The notes under the pieces were generated by a model that had not been told where the DNA came from, did not search any database, and worked only from the letters and a program-made list of their open reading frames with translations. A program made the position numbers and the translations under genes. DNA of 64,000 nt from Streptomyces sp. SLBN-118 (GTDB lineage: Bacteria > Actinomycetota > Actinomycetes > Streptomycetales > Streptomycetaceae). The stretch is taken from assembly GCF_006715635.1 (NCBI RefSeq), contig NZ_VFNP01000001.1, positions 1,922,001 to 1,986,000 on the forward strand, in the 5' to 3' direction. Below are positions 24,404-33,143 of this stretch, piece by piece. Position 1 is the stretch's first letter, and every line of letters starts with the position of its first letter.

Positions 24404-25141
24404 CTACAGCTCGGGCGAGGCCGCGGCGCGGTTGCGCTCCTTCTCGGCCTGCTCCTCCGCCTCCATCTCCGCGAAGACGTCGATGGGCGGCGGTGCCTTC
24501 GCCAGGAAGACCCAGGTCAGATACACGGCCAGCAGGAACGGCGGAATCTTCAGGGCGACCAGAACCCAGCCGAGCTGGGCGGTGTCCGCCCACCAGTACA
24601 GCGGGAAGAGAATCGCGCACTTGGCCAGCAGGATCAGGCCCCACGCCCAGCTCGCCTTGGCGTACGCCGTCTTGCGGCCCGGGTTACGCGTCCGCCAGGA
24701 GAGGTTCTCCTTGAAGACCGGTCCCAGGATCAGACCGATCAGCGGGACGCCCGCGATGGTCGTGACGATGTACGCGACGGCCAGGCCCAGGGTGTAGAGC
24801 ATGCCCGGCAGATAGAAGTCCTTGGCATTGCCGGTCATCATCGCGAAGACGACGCCGAAGGCCACCCCGAAGACGCCGCTGAAGGCGTGCTTGACGGTGT
24901 CCCTGCGGATCAGCCGGACCACGACGAGCATCAGCGAGAGGGCGAGTGCCGCGATCGCCGAGACGTGCAGGTTCTTGTTGACCGTGAAGATCGTGACGAA
25001 CAGCAGTCCGGGCAGGACCGTCTCCACCATGCCGCGCACGCCGCCGAAGGCCTCGAACAGCGCCGCCTCCGTGACTGCTTTGGCGTCGCTGTCCTGCTGC
25101 TGGTCGTTCGTCTTGGTGGTCGGCTTGTCGAGAGACGTCAC
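24404..25141 (-). CDS. DUF3159 membrane protein
   Basis: 245 residues with about five to six membrane helices between residues ~40 and ~225 and charged ends (EMEAEEQAEKERNR at the C-terminus). The N-terminal motif EAFGGVRGMVETVLPGLLF is typical of the actinobacterial DUF3159 family, whose function is not known. GTG start 3 bp after the stop of the OB-fold gene, so the two are co-translated. The family sits at this place next to dut and trkA in other Actinobacteria. Confidence 0.85.
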   Translation of the reverse strand: MTSLDKPTTKTNDQQQDSDAKAVTEAALFEAFGGVRGMVETVLPGLLFVTIFTVNKNLHVSAIAALALSLMLVVVRLIRRDTVKHAFSGVFGVAFGVVFAMMTGNAKDFYLPGMLYTLGLAVAYIVTTIAGVPLIGLILGPVFKENLSWRTRNPGRKTAYAKASWAWGLILLAKCAILFPLYWWADTAQLGWVLVALKIPPFLLAVYLTWVFLAKAPPPIDVFAEMEAEEQAEKERNRAAASPEL

Positions 25142-25144
25142 CGG

Positions 25145-25552
25145 CTACTCCTGTCCGAGTGGTCGGAGTTCGTATTTGGGATTGAACAGCACCCGGCGGC
25201 CGTGGCTCATGGAGATCCGCCCCGAGGCGATGAGCCTGCGGCCCGGTTCGATGCCCACGATGGACCTGCGGCCGAGCCAGACGACGTCCAGCGGGGCCGT
25301 ACCGTCGAAGAGCTCCGCCTCCAGCGCGGGCACGCCGGCCCGCGGACGCAGGGTGACGGTGCGCAAGGTACCAGTCACCCGGACTATCTGGCGGTCGTGG
25401 CACTCAGCGATACGGGTACACCCCGATGCCTGGGCATCCTCCTGAAGCTCCTCGGACTCGAGGTCCTGCTGAGAGCTGGACAGCCGGTCGAGCATGCGGC
25501 GGAAGCGGCCGGCCGGCTTCTCGGCCTTGTCGGAACGGGGTACGGCGCTCAT
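25145..25552 (-). CDS. OB-fold nucleic-acid-binding protein
   Basis: 135 residues. The C-terminal ~90 residues form an OB fold of the RecG-wedge/tRNA-anticodon type (IVRVTGTLRTVTLRP, AELFDGTAPLDVVWLGRR, GRRLIASGRI). The N-terminal ~40 residues are charged. It is a small protein conserved in Actinobacteria, of unknown role, directly upstream of DUF3159 in the same unit and 33 bp downstream of kdpE. Confidence 0.8.
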   Translation of the reverse strand: MSAVPRSDKAEKPAGRFRRMLDRLSSSQQDLESEELQEDAQASGCTRIAECHDRQIVRVTGTLRTVTLRPRAGVPALEAELFDGTAPLDVVWLGRRSIVGIEPGRRLIASGRISMSHGRRVLFNPKYELRPLGQE

Positions 25553-25585
25553 GCATCAAGCCTACCGGCCGGCCCCGACACCGAA

Positions 25586-26272
25586 TCAGCGCTCGAAGCG
25601 GTATCCCATGCCCGGCTCGGTGACGAAGTGTTCGGGGTGCGAGGGGTCCCTCTCCAGCTTGCGCCGCAGCTGCGCCATGTAGACCCGGAGATAGTTCGTC
25701 TCGGTGCCGTAGGAGGGGCCCCAGACCTCCTGGAGCAGCTGCCTCTGGCTGACCAGTCGGCCGGTGTTGCGTACGAGGACCTCCAACAGATGCCACTCGG
25801 TCGGCGTGAGCCGCACATCGCGCCCGTCCCGGTGGACCTTCTTCGCCGCGAGATCGACGGTGAAGCCGTCCGTCTCGACGATCACCAGCTCGTCGTCCCC
25901 GCCGCCGACCGGCTCGGCCCTGCGGACCGCGGCCCGCAGCCGGGCCAGCAGCTCGTCCATGCCGAACGGCTTGGTGACATAGTCGTCGGCCCCGGCGTCC
26001 AGCGCCTCGACCTTCTCGTCGGAGGTGTGACGGGCCGAGAGGACCAGGATCGGGACGCGCGTCCAGCCGCGCAGGCCCTTGATCACCTCGACGCCGTCCA
26101 TGTCGGGCAGCCCGAGGTCGAGTACGACGACATCGGGGTGGCGGGCCGCGGCCAGCTCAAGGGCTGTCGCACCGTCGGGAGCCGCGTCCACCTCGTACGT
26201 GCGCGCCTTCAGGTTGATCACGAGGGCGCGTACGATCTGCGGCTCGTCTTCGACCACGAGCACCCGGGTCAT
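25586..26272 (-). CDS. kdpE: response regulator KdpE
   Basis: 228 residues of the OmpR/PhoB class. The receiver has the acid pocket VEDE, phospho-acceptor D52 (VVLDLGLPDMDG) and the conserved Lys in YVTKPF. The C-terminal winged helix ends YLRVYMAQLRRKLERDP and GMGYRFE, close to KdpE. ATG at 26272 is preferred over the TTG one codon earlier. It lies 49 bp downstream of kdpD. KdpDE responds to potassium limitation or turgor and classically activates kdpFABC; those genes are not in this window. Confidence 0.9.
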   Translation of the reverse strand: MTRVLVVEDEPQIVRALVINLKARTYEVDAAPDGATALELAAARHPDVVVLDLGLPDMDGVEVIKGLRGWTRVPILVLSARHTSDEKVEALDAGADDYVTKPFGMDELLARLRAAVRRAEPVGGGDDELVIVETDGFTVDLAAKKVHRDGRDVRLTPTEWHLLEVLVRNTGRLVSQRQLLQEVWGPSYGTETNYLRVYMAQLRRKLERDPSHPEHFVTEPGMGYRFER

Positions 26273-26321
26273 CAAGGCCTGCCTTTCTGCACTGTCACTG
26301 GCGTCTGCACGGCTGTCCCCC

Positions 26322-28865
26322 TCATGAGGCGACCCCGGCGGGAAGATCGGGGGCGACCGGGGCGGATCCCGGCGCCGCCCGGAGGGTGAGGACCATCGTC
26401 ATTCCGCCGCCGGGTGTGTCCTCGGCGGTGAGGGTGCCGCCCATGGACTCGACGAAGCCCCGTGCGACCGCGAGGCCGAGGCCCACTCCCGTTCCGCGCG
26501 GCGCGTCACCGTGACGCTGGAACGGCTCGAAGATCCGGTCCTTCGCGTCATCGGGGACGCCGGGGCCGCGGTCGGCGACGCGCACCTCGACCCGGTCGCC
26601 GAGGGCGCTCGCCGCCACAGAGACGGGCACCGCGTCGGGGCTGTACTTGACGGCGTTCTCGACGATGTTGGCGACGGCGCGCTCCAGGAGTCCGCGGTCG
26701 ACGGCCACCATCGGCAGCGTCTCGGTTATGTCCAGCTCCACGCTCTGGACGGGCACCCCCACGAGCGCCATCGGAACGACCTCGTCGAGATCGGTCTCCC
26801 GGATCAGCGGGGTGACGGTGCCGGTCCTCAGGCGCGACATGTCGAGGAGATTGTCCACGAGATGGTCGAGCCGGTCGGCGCCGTCCTCGATGCCTTCGAG
26901 CAGCGCCGCCTCGTCCTCCTCGGACCAGGCGACGTCGTCGGACCTGAGCGAGGAGACGGCGGCCTTGATGGCGGCGAGCGGTGTGCGCAGATCGTGGCTT
27001 ACCGCGGCGAGCAAGGCGGTGCGGATGCGGTTGCCCTCGGCCAGCCGGCGGGCCTCCTCCGTCTGTCCGACCAGGCGCTGGCGCTCCAGTACGACGGCCG
27101 CCTGCGCGGCGAACGCGGCAAGCACCCTGCGGTCCTCGGCGGGCAGCACCCGGCCCGAGAGCGCGAGCGCCATGTGGTCGCCGACCGGGATGTCCACGTC
27201 CGCGTCCTCGGGGCGTACGACTGAGCTTTTGCCGACGCTGCCCGCGCAGGTCCACGGATCGACGTCGCTGTGCCGCTCCAGCAGCGCCACGGACTCCATG
27301 GAGAAGGTCTCGCGGACCCGTTCGAGCAGGGCGTCGAGCGTGGTCTCGCCCCGGAGCACGCTTCCGGCGAGAAAGGAGAGGATCTCGGACTCGGCGCGCA
27401 GCCGGGCGGCCTGCTGGGTGCGGCGGGCGGCCAGGTCCACCACGGAGGCCACCGCGACGGCCACCGCGAAGAAGATCGCGATGGCGACGATGTTCTTCGG
27501 GTCGCTGATGGTCAGGGTGTGGGTGGGCGGCGTGAAGTAGTAGTTCAGCAGCAGCGAGCCCACGGCCGCCGAGGCGAGCGCCGGGAGCAGCCCGCCGAGG
27601 AGCGCGGACACGACGGTCAGGAAGAGGAAGAGCAGGACGTCATTGGCGAGGCCGAGGCTGTCGTCGAGGCTGGTGAGCAGCAGCGACAGCAGAACGGGAC
27701 CGGCGACGCCGGCAAGCCAGCCGGCGATGATCCGGGAGCGGCCGAGGCGGGCGCCGCGGGCCATCGGCAGTCCTTGGCCCTTGCCCGCCTCGTCGTGCGT
27801 GACGATGTGGACGTCGAGGTCGGGACCGGAGTCGCGGGCGACGGTCGCACTGACGCCGGGGCCGAACATGTACTGCCACACCCGGCGGCGGCTGGCGCCG
27901 AGCACGATCTGGGTGGCGTTCACCCCGCGCGCGAACTCCAGCAGGCCGGAGGGGACATCGTCGCCAATGACGTGGTGGAAGGTGCCGCCGAGGTCCTCGA
28001 CGAGGGTGCGCTGGACGGCGAGGTTCTTGGGCGATGCGGAGGTCAGTCCGTCGCTGCGGGCTATGCAGACCGCCAGCACTTCGCCGCCGGCGCCCTTCTC
28101 GGCCAGCCGGGCGGCGCGGCGGATGAGGGTGCTTCCCTCGGGGCCGCCGGTGAGGCCGACGACGATGCGCTCGCGGGCCTGCCATGTCGTACGGATGTTG
28201 TGCTCGCCGCGGTACTGCTGGAGGTATGCGTCAACGCGGTCGGCGACCCAGAGCAGGGCCAGTTCGCGCAGTGCGGTCAGATTGCCGGGGCGGAAGTAGT
28301 TCGACAGAGCCGCGTCGACCTTGTCCGACGTGTAGATGTTGCCGTGGGCCATGCGGCGGCGCAGCGCCTGGGGTGACATGTCGACCAGTTCGAGCTGGTC
28401 GGCCCGGCGCACCACCTCGTCGGGGACGGTCTCCCGCTGCCGTACGCCGGTTATCGACTCGACGACATCGCCCAGCGACTCGAAGTGCTGGATGTTGACG
28501 GTCGATATGACGTCGATACCGGCCGCGAGCAGTTCCTCGACGTCCTGCCAGCGCTTGGCGTTGCGCGAGCCCGGCACATTGGTGTGCGCCAGCTCGTCCA
28601 CCAGGGCCACGGCGGGACGGCGTTCCAGGACCGCGTCGACGTCCATCTCGGTGAAGACCGTGCCGCGGTACTCGATCTCACGCCGCCGCACCTGTTCCAG
28701 GCCGTGCAGCATCATGTCGGTGCGGGCGCGTCCGTGGTGCTCGGCGAAGGCCACGACGCAGTCGGTGCCGCGCTCCAGGCGCCGGTGCGCCTCGGACAGC
28801 ATGGCGTGCGTCTTGCCTACGCCCGGCGCCGCGCCGAGGTAGATCCGTAGCCTGCCGCGTCCCAT
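26322..28865 (-). CDS. kdpD: potassium sensor histidine kinase KdpD
   Basis: 847 residues with the full KdpD order: N-terminal KdpD ATPase-like domain (Walker A GAAPGVGKT, LVDELAHTN; residues 1 to ~210), a universal-stress-protein domain (~225-350), four closely spaced membrane helices (~375-475), a GAF-like domain (~490-610), HisKA with H624 in VSHDLRTPL, and HATPase_c (DRGPGVPDD, GTGVGLGLAVARG; ~735-840). All catalytic motifs are intact. In Gram-positive KdpD the USP domain can bind c-di-AMP; the classical short binding motif was not identified here. It precedes kdpE. Confidence 0.92.
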   Translation of the reverse strand: MGRGRLRIYLGAAPGVGKTHAMLSEAHRRLERGTDCVVAFAEHHGRARTDMMLHGLEQVRRREIEYRGTVFTEMDVDAVLERRPAVALVDELAHTNVPGSRNAKRWQDVEELLAAGIDVISTVNIQHFESLGDVVESITGVRQRETVPDEVVRRADQLELVDMSPQALRRRMAHGNIYTSDKVDAALSNYFRPGNLTALRELALLWVADRVDAYLQQYRGEHNIRTTWQARERIVVGLTGGPEGSTLIRRAARLAEKGAGGEVLAVCIARSDGLTSASPKNLAVQRTLVEDLGGTFHHVIGDDVPSGLLEFARGVNATQIVLGASRRRVWQYMFGPGVSATVARDSGPDLDVHIVTHDEAGKGQGLPMARGARLGRSRIIAGWLAGVAGPVLLSLLLTSLDDSLGLANDVLLFLFLTVVSALLGGLLPALASAAVGSLLLNYYFTPPTHTLTISDPKNIVAIAIFFAVAVAVASVVDLAARRTQQAARLRAESEILSFLAGSVLRGETTLDALLERVRETFSMESVALLERHSDVDPWTCAGSVGKSSVVRPEDADVDIPVGDHMALALSGRVLPAEDRRVLAAFAAQAAVVLERQRLVGQTEEARRLAEGNRIRTALLAAVSHDLRTPLAAIKAAVSSLRSDDVAWSEEDEAALLEGIEDGADRLDHLVDNLLDMSRLRTGTVTPLIRETDLDEVVPMALVGVPVQSVELDITETLPMVAVDRGLLERAVANIVENAVKYSPDAVPVSVAASALGDRVEVRVADRGPGVPDDAKDRIFEPFQRHGDAPRGTGVGLGLAVARGFVESMGGTLTAEDTPGGGMTMVLTLRAAPGSAPVAPDLPAGVAS

Positions 28866-29069
28866 GGCCCCATTGTCTTTCAGTCTCAGCTGCGTACGCC
28901 TGCGTCGAGCCTACGGCCGGAGATTCGGACATCCGGGGCATGAGACAGCCCTCACGTGCGAATTTGACGCGATTCTGACGCGCCGGGCAGCACGACGGCC
29001 CGCGGCGGTCCGGAAGGCCGGAACCACCGCGGGCCACGGGCGGATTGCCAGTGAGTCCCCGGTAAGGGG

Positions 29070-29846
29070 TCAGCGCACCTCGGTGATCTCGGGGCCGCGC
29101 TGCAGTTGCCCCATACCACCGGAGAAGCGGGAGCTCTCCTGGTCCTCCTGCTGGACACCCTCGGGCACCATCTGGGCGTCGTCCGGCAGCTTGAGGACGA
29201 TCGGGTCGCGAGGCGCCATGGGGCCCTCGCCCCGTACGACCACGGTGTCCCGGAAGATCTGCTCCAGCAGACCGGCGGCCTCGGGCTGCACCGCGCCCTG
29301 CCCGGAGATTACTCCGCGCAGGAACCAGCGCGGCCCGTCGACGCCGACGAAGCGCACCAGCTGCACACCGCCGGTGCCGTCGGGCAGCTGTACGGGCACC
29401 TGCGCGCGCAGCTCCCAGCCGAGCGGGCCCTCGACCTCGTCGATGATGCCGCCCTGCTGCGTGATGCCGGAGGCGATCTCCTCGCGGACCTCGCCCCAGA
29501 TGCCTTCCTTCTTGGGCGCCGCGAAGGCCTGCAGCTGTACGGCGCTGTCGCGCAGCACGACGGTGGCGGCGACGATTGCGTCGCCCGCGACCTCGACGCG
29601 CAGTTCCATTCCCTCGACTCCGGGCACGAACAGACCGCCCAGATCGACCCGGCCCTCGCCGGGCCTGGATACCTCGGACACGTCCCAGGGGCCGTCGGGC
29701 CGGGGCGCCGGCGGAAGGTTCACCCGGCGGGGCGCCCCTTCTTCGTCGGAGTACTCCGTGTCGCGCTCGTCGACGACCTGCTCGGCCTCGGCCGCTGCGT
29801 CCGCCGCGTCCCCGGCGGAACCACTCTTCTTGCGACGTCCGAACAC
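29070..29846 (-). CDS. DUF3710 family protein
   Basis: 258 residues from the GTG at 29846, with GGAAGGAC upstream. The N-terminus is low-complexity and acidic (FGRRKKSGSAGDAADAAAE). From about residue 65 there is a beta-rich domain of the DUF3710 family (RVDLGGLFVPG, VQLQAFAAPKKEGIWGEVR, GPRWFLRGVISG). The function is unknown. It is always found next to dut in Actinobacteria, and here its start follows the dut stop by one base. Confidence 0.85.
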   Translation of the reverse strand: MFGRRKKSGSAGDAADAAAEAEQVVDERDTEYSDEEGAPRRVNLPPAPRPDGPWDVSEVSRPGEGRVDLGGLFVPGVEGMELRVEVAGDAIVAATVVLRDSAVQLQAFAAPKKEGIWGEVREEIASGITQQGGIIDEVEGPLGWELRAQVPVQLPDGTGGVQLVRFVGVDGPRWFLRGVISGQGAVQPEAAGLLEQIFRDTVVVRGEGPMAPRDPIVLKLPDDAQMVPEGVQQEDQESSRFSGGMGQLQRGPEITEVR

Positions 29847-29847
29847 G

Positions 29848-30360
29848 TCACTGTCCTTCCCGGTCGGATACGACCGAAGCGTATCGATTCCCACCCGTTG
29901 AGCCGTCCACGGCGGCGTGACCGCCGGTGGACCCGAAGCCCCCCTCGGCCCGCGCCGAGCCGGGAAGCTCCGCCACCTCGTGGAAGCGCACCTTCTCGAC
30001 CTGCTGGACAACCAATTGAGCAATCCGGTCGAACCGATCGAACCGCACACTCTCGCGCGGGTCGAGATTGACCACGATCACCTTGATCTCCCCACGGTAC
30101 CCGGCATCCACCGTCCCCGGGGCATTCACGAGGGCGACTCCGCAGCGGGCGGCGAGACCCGAGCGCGGGTGCACGAACGCGGCGTATCCGTCGGGCAGCG
30201 CGATGGACACTCCGGTGGGCAGAACGACCCGCTCGCCGGGCGCGATCTCGACGGCCTCACAGGTCACCAGATCGGCGCCGGCGTCGCCCGGGTGCGCGTA
30301 CGACGGGAGCGGCACCTCCGGATCCACACGGCGGATCAGCACATCGACAGGGTTACGCAT
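29848..30360 (-). CDS. dut: dUTP diphosphatase
   Basis: 170 residues. All five trimeric-dUTPase motifs are present: DAGADL, PRSGLA, NAPGTVDAGYRGEI with the catalytic Asp, RFDRIAQLVVQ, and RAEGGFGSTG. The enzyme hydrolyses dUTP to dUMP and PPi, which keeps uracil out of DNA and supplies thymidylate synthesis. ATG overlaps the stop of the thioesterase gene (TGATG). Confidence 0.95.
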   Translation of the reverse strand: MRNPVDVLIRRVDPEVPLPSYAHPGDAGADLVTCEAVEIAPGERVVLPTGVSIALPDGYAAFVHPRSGLAARCGVALVNAPGTVDAGYRGEIKVIVVNLDPRESVRFDRFDRIAQLVVQQVEKVRFHEVAELPGSARAEGGFGSTGGHAAVDGSTGGNRYASVVSDREGQ

Positions 30361-30980
30361 CAGGGGTTCACCTCGAAGGCGCGGGCGCGCCTGATCTGGT
30401 CGGGGTCCGCCATGGCTGCCTGGATCTCCTCCGGGCGGCCGTTGTCGATGAAGTGGTCGACCTGGACCTCGATGAAGAGAGCGTTGGCGCGCACGGCGAC
30501 GGGTCCTTCGGGGCCACCGATCCGGCCCACGGCGGTGGAGTAGATCTTCCGCCGGGCGACGGCGGTGACCTCGGCCTGCAGATGCAGCACGGTGTCCACG
30601 GGCACGGGGCGTACGAAGTCGGTCTCGAGCCGACCGGTGACCGCGATCGTCCGCAGCAGCCAGTTGAGCGAGCCGAGCGTCTCGTCCAGCGCCGTGGCCA
30701 GCACGCCGCCGTGCGCGAGGCCCGGTGCGCCCTGGTGGGCGGGCTTGACGGTGAACTCCGCCGTGATGCTCACACCTTCACCGGCCCGCGCCTGGAGGTG
30801 CAGTCCGTGGGGCTGTCCCCCGCCGCAGCCGAAGCAGTGTTCGTAGTGCGCGCCGAGGAGTTCACCGGGGGCCGGGGCGTCAGGATGCCGAACAGGCTTT
30901 GTGGCGTCGGCCGGAGGGGTCAGAGCCGAGGGCCGCGCCGAGGGTCCGGGGGTCGCCCCCCGGGAGTTCGCAGTACTCAC
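30360..30980 (-). CDS. PaaI-type hotdog thioesterase
   Basis: 206 residues from the GTG at 30980. After a Pro/Ala-rich N-terminus of about 40 residues comes a hotdog fold with HYEHCFGCGGGQPHGL, PGLAHGGVLATALDETLG and FVRPVPVDTV, the pattern of PaaI/YiiD-like acyl-CoA thioesterases. The Cys-rich FGCG element is common in this actinobacterial subgroup. Substrate unknown. It is divergent from the DUF3093 gene and coupled to dut. Confidence 0.85.
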   Translation of the reverse strand: MSTANSRGATPGPSARPSALTPPADATKPVRHPDAPAPGELLGAHYEHCFGCGGGQPHGLHLQARAGEGVSITAEFTVKPAHQGAPGLAHGGVLATALDETLGSLNWLLRTIAVTGRLETDFVRPVPVDTVLHLQAEVTAVARRKIYSTAVGRIGGPEGPVAVRANALFIEVQVDHFIDNGRPEEIQAAMADPDQIRRARAFEVNP

Positions 30981-31038
30981 GGGCCCAGACCTTACCCGCG
31001 CGGATACCGCCAGGTCGCACCGTGCCAAGCTTGGTTTC

Positions 31039-31497
31039 ATGCAGCCTTCCGCCCCGCACTACGAAGAACGTCTGACCGCGCCCCGTTCGTGGTGGGCCAT
31101 CGCCGCCCTGATGGGCGTCGCGGGCGGCCTCGTCCTGCTGCCGCTCGGCACACTGCCGATGCTCGGCGGGCTGATCGGCGCCGCCGCGGTGGCCGCTGTA
31201 GTGGTGAGTTCCTACGGCTCGGTCCGTATCCGGGTGGTGGCCGGCTCGCTGGTCGCGGGCGAGGCCCGGATTCCGCTCACGGCTCTCGGTGAGGCCGAGA
31301 TCCTGGATGCGGAAGAAGCGCGCGCCTGGCGCTCGTACAAGGCCGACCCCCAGGCCTTCATGCTGCTGCGCAGCTACGTGCCGACGGCCCTGAGGATCGA
31401 GGTCACGGACCCGGCCGACCCGACTCCGTACGTCTATCTGTCGACCCGGAACCCGAAGGAACTCGCCGCCGCGCTGGCGGCTGTGCGCGCGGACTGA
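31039..31497 (+). CDS. DUF3093 membrane protein
   Basis: 152 residues. Two membrane helices near the N-terminus (residues ~19-57: WWAIAALMGVAGGLVLL, then GGLIGAAAVAAVVVSS) and a beta-rich cytoplasmic part (ALRIEVTDPADPTPYVYLST). The N-terminal YEERLTAPRSWW is the family signature. Function unknown. In M. tuberculosis the homologue (Rv2698, from memory) also lies beside dut. Confidence 0.85.
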   Translation: MQPSAPHYEERLTAPRSWWAIAALMGVAGGLVLLPLGTLPMLGGLIGAAAVAAVVVSSYGSVRIRVVAGSLVAGEARIPLTALGEAEILDAEEARAWRSYKADPQAFMLLRSYVPTALRIEVTDPADPTPYVYLSTRNPKELAAALAAVRAD

Positions 31498-31514
31498 GAG
31501 GCGCGCCGAGCCGG

Positions 31515-32429
31515 TCAGCGGTCCAGTTCGGGCGGGGCCGAGACGTCCAGCGGGTCCTTGGGCTGTTCCAGTGGCGGGAGCGCGGGCAGCGCGTCCCAGG
31601 GGATCTGTCTCCTGCGCAGGTCCTTGCGGATGTGGCCGGCGAGCTTCATGGTGTCCCGGCGGTTGATCGCCGCACCGAGGGCCGCGCCGACCATGAACGG
31701 AATCAGGTTCGGCAGATTGCGGACAGTGCGCTTCATGACCTGCTGCCGCAGCTCGCGCTTGAACCGGCCGCCCAGCGCGGCGTTGATCGTCACCGGTTTG
31801 GTGACGTCGATCCCGCGCTCCTCCGTCCACGAGGTCAGATACGCGACGCTGCGCTCCTTGAGGCCGCCCCGCGGCCGCACGCCGTAGACCTCATGGAGCT
31901 CGGCGATGAGCTTCAGCTCGATGGCGGCGACTGAGATGATCTCCGTGGCCAGCTCGGCCGGCATCGCCGGAGGGACCGGCAGCATCGCGGCCGCGCCGAT
32001 ACCCGCACCCACAGTGGAGGTGCCGTTCGCCGCGCCCGCGACCAGTTTGTCCGCGAGCTCTTCCGGACCGAGCCCGGGGAACTGTTTGCGCAGGGTCGCC
32101 AGATCGCGCACCGGCACGCGTGGTGCGTTCTCGATGATCCGGTCGGCCACGAACGCGAGCGCCGCACCGACGCCCGCACGGCCCCTCCGCATCCCCTGCC
32201 GCACGGCGGCCAGGCGTGGTGCCCTTGGTGTGGGCCCCGCCTGACCGGCTGCTTCGAGCGAGGCCCCGCGGCCCCGCCCGTCGACCTCTGCTGCGCCGTG
32301 GGGCAGCAGGGCGGCCGAGTGCTCGGCAGACGCCTTGGCGTCCTGCGCCGGGCCTGGACCGCCCGAGTGCGTCTCCGGCGGCTTCTGGCGCCGGAGACGC
32401 AGCTTCCTGGACGGTTTCTCGCCTGCCAC
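31515..32429 (-). CDS. conserved hypothetical protein with glycine-zipper segments
   Basis: 304 residues. A basic, Pro/Ala-rich first 80 residues precede a helical region with two glycine-zipper stretches, ANGTSTVGAGIGAAAM and FMVGAALGAAINRRDT, that could insert in or bind membranes; it resembles EcsC-like proteins, but this is not certain. The C-terminus is acidic and Pro-rich. It is 13 bp downstream of the DUF4193 gene and probably cotranscribed with it. Confidence 0.7.
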   Translation of the reverse strand: MAGEKPSRKLRLRRQKPPETHSGGPGPAQDAKASAEHSAALLPHGAAEVDGRGRGASLEAAGQAGPTPRAPRLAAVRQGMRRGRAGVGAALAFVADRIIENAPRVPVRDLATLRKQFPGLGPEELADKLVAGAANGTSTVGAGIGAAAMLPVPPAMPAELATEIISVAAIELKLIAELHEVYGVRPRGGLKERSVAYLTSWTEERGIDVTKPVTINAALGGRFKRELRQQVMKRTVRNLPNLIPFMVGAALGAAINRRDTMKLAGHIRKDLRRRQIPWDALPALPPLEQPKDPLDVSAPPELDR

Positions 32430-32442
32430 GGCCGACCGGACC

Positions 32443-32739
32443 TCAGTCGCAGTCGCGGCAGATCGGCTGACCGTTCTTCTCGCGGGCGAGCTGGCTCCTG
32501 TGGTGCACCAGGAAGCAGCTCATGCAGGTGAACTCGTCCGCCTGCCGGGGCAGCACGCGAACGGACAGTTCCTCGTTGGAAAGGTCCGCTCCGGGCAGCT
32601 CCAGGCCCTCAGCCTGCTCGAATTCGTCTACGTCGACGGACGACGTCGTCTTGTCGTTCCGGCGGGCCTTCAATTCCTCAAGGCTGTCCGAATCGACGTC
32701 GTCGTCGGTCTTGCGTGGGGTGTCGTAGTCCGTTGCCAT
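32443..32739 (-). CDS. DUF4193 zinc-ribbon-like protein
   Basis: 98 residues. A small acidic protein with two CxxC knuckles near the C-terminus, CMSCFLVHHRSQL and CRDCD, likely binding one zinc. The N-terminus (MATDYDTPRK) is almost invariant in actinobacterial DUF4193. Function unknown. It is well conserved and placed here beside dut in many Actinobacteria. ATG at 32739 has AGGGGGAGAG upstream. Confidence 0.88.
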   Translation of the reverse strand: MATDYDTPRKTDDDVDSDSLEELKARRNDKTTSSVDVDEFEQAEGLELPGADLSNEELSVRVLPRQADEFTCMSCFLVHHRSQLAREKNGQPICRDCD

Positions 32740-33143
32740 GTCGCTCTCCCCCTCTGGGTGTCTGCGGTGTCTCCAGCGCACGTAACGCGTGAGAGGCCGG
32801 ACTTGTGCCCGACCCGAGGCGGAGATTTTGCCTCACATCAAGGTCTGTTACTCAATCGACACCCAACCGGATCCCCCGAGAGTGATCGGGTTGGATGGCG
32901 ATCGGGACCGTACACGGTCCGAATGTCGCACTTCACGGGCGCCACCCCGTGTACTTCCCGTGATCTCGACCCCCGGAAACCAGGACTTTTCCCGGCTTTC
33001 CGGCAAGAGTCTTGATCACTGAGAGTAGATGGCCTGAAATTCGCCTTTGTGATCGATCCCACACGGTCGCACACGGTGTTCTCGGTCACGGATCCCGAAA
33101 ATTCCGCGTAAAGCGAACGAAGCGATTCGCGTCGGTCAGCATC
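32740..33143. other. 404-bp upstream region of the DUF4193 gene
   Basis: No gene is seen. It must hold the DUF4193 promoter and the end of the cutRS transcript. A short palindrome GGACCG-TACA-CGGTCC lies at 32905-32920 and is a possible operator, without a known matching regulator. Confidence 0.35.
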
